The notes below the pieces were generated by a model, which was given only the letters and a program-made list of their open reading frames with translations, was not told the origin of the DNA and did not search any database. A stretch of DNA of 64,000 nucleotides from Polynucleobacter sp. KF022 (GTDB taxonomy: Bacteria > Pseudomonadota > Gammaproteobacteria > Burkholderiales > Burkholderiaceae), in assembly GCF_027924105.1 (NCBI RefSeq), contig NZ_AP026972.1:1550001-1614000 (forward strand). Direction: 5' to 3'. The translations under genes were made by a program, and so were the position numbers. The first letter of the stretch is position 1. Each line of letters starts with the position of its first letter. This document shows positions 62,478 through 64,000 of this stretch, piece after piece.

Positions 62478-63845
62478 ATGTCAAACATAACCGCTATTTC
62501 TTATCTCATCTCATCGGTGTTGTTCATCCTCGCTTTGCGTGGCCTGTCTTCACCAACCACTTCACGCCAAGGTAATACCTTCGGCATGATTGGCATGCTG
62601 CTTGCTGTGATCACAACATTCATGATTCCAGACTTCAAGCCTGTATTTTCATTAATCATTGCTGCAATTGTTGGCGGCGCTGTTATTGGCATCATTGCTG
62701 CCAAGCGTGTGCAAATGACCAAGATGCCTGAGCTGGTGGCCTTAATGCACTCCTTCGTTGGTTTGTCAGCTGTATTGATCGCGATTGCTGCGGTATTTAA
62801 TCCTGCACACGACCATACTGGCGCACAAAAGATCGAACTCTTTATTGGTGCATTTATTGGTGCCATCACCTTTACTGCATCTGTGATTGCATTCGGTAAG
62901 TTATCTGGTAAGGTCAGCGGCAAACCCGTCAGCTTTGCTGGCCAACATTTGCTCAATCTCCTTTTAGCCGTCTCAATGGTTGGTGCTGGTATTGCCTACT
63001 ATATGGGTGATAGCCATGCAGCATTCTTGGCAATGTGTGCGATCGCTTTGGTATTGGGGGTGACCTTGATTATCCCTATCGGCGGCGCCGATATGCCAGT
63101 GGTTGTATCGATGCTCAATAGTTATTCTGGCTGGGCAGCTGCAGGTATTGGCTTTACTTTAAACAACCCCGTATTGATTATTGCAGGTGCCTGCGTAGGC
63201 TCATCAGGTGCAATTCTGTCTTACATTATGTGTAAGGCGATGAACCGCTCTATTTTGGCTGTATTGCTTGGGGGCTTTGGCGCAGAAGCTGCTACAGGTG
63301 GCGGCGATGATGGCGGCCCTAAGAACTACAAAACAGGCTCACCCGAAGATGCGGCTTTCTTGATGGAAAACGCAGATACTGTGATTATTGTTCCAGGCTA
63401 TGGCCTTGCAGTTGCTCGCGCTCAGCACGCTTTGAAAGAATTAACTGAAAAGTTAACTCACCATGGTGTTACTGTGAAATACGCTATTCACCCAGTTGCC
63501 GGTCGTATGCCTGGTCATATGAACGTTTTATTGGCTGAAGCTGAGGTTCCTTACGATCAAGTATTCGAGATGGAAGATATCAATAGTGATTTTGGTCAAG
63601 CCGACGTAGTCTTGGTGCTTGGTGCTAACGACGTAGTTAACCCAGCAGCTCGCACTCCAGGTAGCCCAATCTTTGGTATGCCAATCCTAGAGGCCTTTAA
63701 AGCCAAAACCATCATTGTTAATAAGCGCTCTATGGCTGCCGGTTATGCTGGCCTAGATAACGAACTTTTCTACATGGATAAAACCATGATGGTCTTCGGT
63801 GATGCGAAGAAGGTTGTTGAGGAGATGGTCAAGGCTGTTGAATAA
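62478..63845 (+). CDS. pntB: NAD(P) transhydrogenase subunit beta
   Basis: Membrane and NADP(H)-binding subunit of the transhydrogenase. It is 455 aa: about nine N-terminal membrane helices with GGADMPVVVSMLNSYSGWAAA in part, then the NADP domain from about residue 280 with IIVPGYGLAVARAQHAL, HPVAGRMPGHMNVLLAEA in part and VLGANDVVNPAA. No terminator is obvious in the 82 bases to the integrase start. Confidence 0.96.
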   Translation: MSNITAISYLISSVLFILALRGLSSPTTSRQGNTFGMIGMLLAVITTFMIPDFKPVFSLIIAAIVGGAVIGIIAAKRVQMTKMPELVALMHSFVGLSAVLIAIAAVFNPAHDHTGAQKIELFIGAFIGAITFTASVIAFGKLSGKVSGKPVSFAGQHLLNLLLAVSMVGAGIAYYMGDSHAAFLAMCAIALVLGVTLIIPIGGADMPVVVSMLNSYSGWAAAGIGFTLNNPVLIIAGACVGSSGAILSYIMCKAMNRSILAVLLGGFGAEAATGGGDDGGPKNYKTGSPEDAAFLMENADTVIIVPGYGLAVARAQHALKELTEKLTHHGVTVKYAIHPVAGRMPGHMNVLLAEAEVPYDQVFEMEDINSDFGQADVVLVLGANDVVNPAARTPGSPIFGMPILEAFKAKTIIVNKRSMAAGYAGLDNELFYMDKTMMVFGDAKKVVEEMVKAVE

Positions 63846-63927
63846 AGTGGGAAAGCCTTACTAGATAAAGCTTGAAAGTAAAAAAGAATGTGAAAGGCCT
63901 AAATCTGTCCTAATCGAGGGATAGAAG

Positions 63928-64000
63928 ATGGCAACATTTAGGAATAGACACGGGAAGTGGCAAGCCCGTGTTCAACGCAAGGGGCAGCAGCCCGTCAGTA
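63928..64000 (+). CDS. Tyrosine-type site-specific integrase, N-terminal fragment (cut by window end)
   Basis: The frame from ATG 63928 stays open to the last base. It begins MATFRNRHGKWQARVQRKG, then a Gln/Pro-containing stretch. This matches the start of phage-type integrases, whose N-terminal arm-binding domain typically reads as a short strand with a G-K-W-Q-A-R-V pattern. A GAAG site lies just ahead. Only 24 codons are visible, so the catalytic domain (Arg, His, Tyr) is not seen. It follows pntB by 82 bases, and no tRNA gene is seen there as a target. It probably opens a mobile or island region. Confidence 0.75.
   Translation, partial: MATFRNRHGKWQARVQRKGQQPVS

Noticed and set aside
63846..63927. 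A tRNA or att core between pntB and the integrase
   Set aside because: No cloverleaf-like sequence and no repeat partner in the window; an att site cannot be defined without the other end of the element.
1..64000. CRISPR arrays, rRNA operons, tRNA genes, insertion sequences, riboswitches
   Set aside because: The intergenic gaps were read through; none showed regular repeats, tRNA-like arms, transposase frames or recognisable riboswitch cores.

Overview
The window reads as a stretch of chromosome from a betaproteobacterium of the order Burkholderiales, most likely Polynucleobacter or a close relative. This rests on protein similarity recalled by family and on gene neighbourhoods (ileS-lspA-coaBC-dut, clpS-clpA, DUF3579 beside argF and rpsT, purM-perM-hda-HAD-pcnB-folK-panB, queA-tgt-yajC-secDF, split pntAA/pntAB/pntB), on a moderate GC content and on very short intergenic gaps. 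No database search was possible, so the genus is an inference. Almost everything is core housekeeping. No rRNA, tRNA, CRISPR array or insertion sequence was seen, and no gene-free stretch exceeds 300 bases; the longest is the clpS/csp divergent region of about 285 bases.

Layout. 1-4 kb: the 3' end of ileS, then lspA, coaBC, dut and an exported-looking deaminase in one run. 4-7 kb (minus): clpS-clpA and a small basic histone H1-like gene. 7-8.3 kb: a cold shock gene, a secreted DUF192 protein and, on the minus strand, ppnP. 8.3-11.4 kb: argF-argG (minus), DUF3579 (plus), rpsT (minus). 11.5-15.7 kb: murJ and a SirB1-like gene, dedA (minus), miaA. 15.7-22.1 kb: purM (minus), then perM-hda-HAD-pcnB-folK-panB. 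22.1-28.2 kb (minus): the heat-shock block hrcA-hemH-grpE-dnaK-dnaJ. 28.2-30.9 kb: nadK and recN. 30.9-40.3 kb: glnE (minus), then yhdP-nitrilase-tldD. 40.3-47.6 kb: aroG, a cobalamin adenosyltransferase (minus), glcDEF-yggS-proC. 47.6-50.6 kb (minus): recG-ubiA. 50.6-56.1 kb: queA-tgt-yajC-secD-secF. 56.1-60.8 kb: purB-waaA (minus), a GST (plus), mnmA (minus). 60.9-63.8 kb: pntAA-pntAB-pntB. The last 73 bases are the start of a tyrosine-type integrase, probably the left edge of a mobile element that continues beyond the window.

How the parts work together. The heat-shock block encodes the Hsp70 machine (GrpE, DnaK, DnaJ) with its own sigma-32-type promoters ahead of grpE and dnaK, and the HrcA repressor, but no CIRCE operator was found here. 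ClpS-ClpA is the adaptor and unfoldase of the ClpAP protease. QueA and Tgt make queuosine tRNA beside the Sec accessory complex. GlcDEF oxidises glycolate to glyoxylate, and PntAA/AB/B couples NADH, NADPH and the proton gradient.

The most notable non-coding signals are a 34-bp perfect, nested palindrome upstream of pntAA, and a recurring arrangement in which a -10-like hexamer lies only 5-7 bases before the start codon of at least eight genes, suggesting frequent leaderless mRNAs. The window holds no clear new multi-gene system. The integrase at the right edge is the pointer to accessory DNA.
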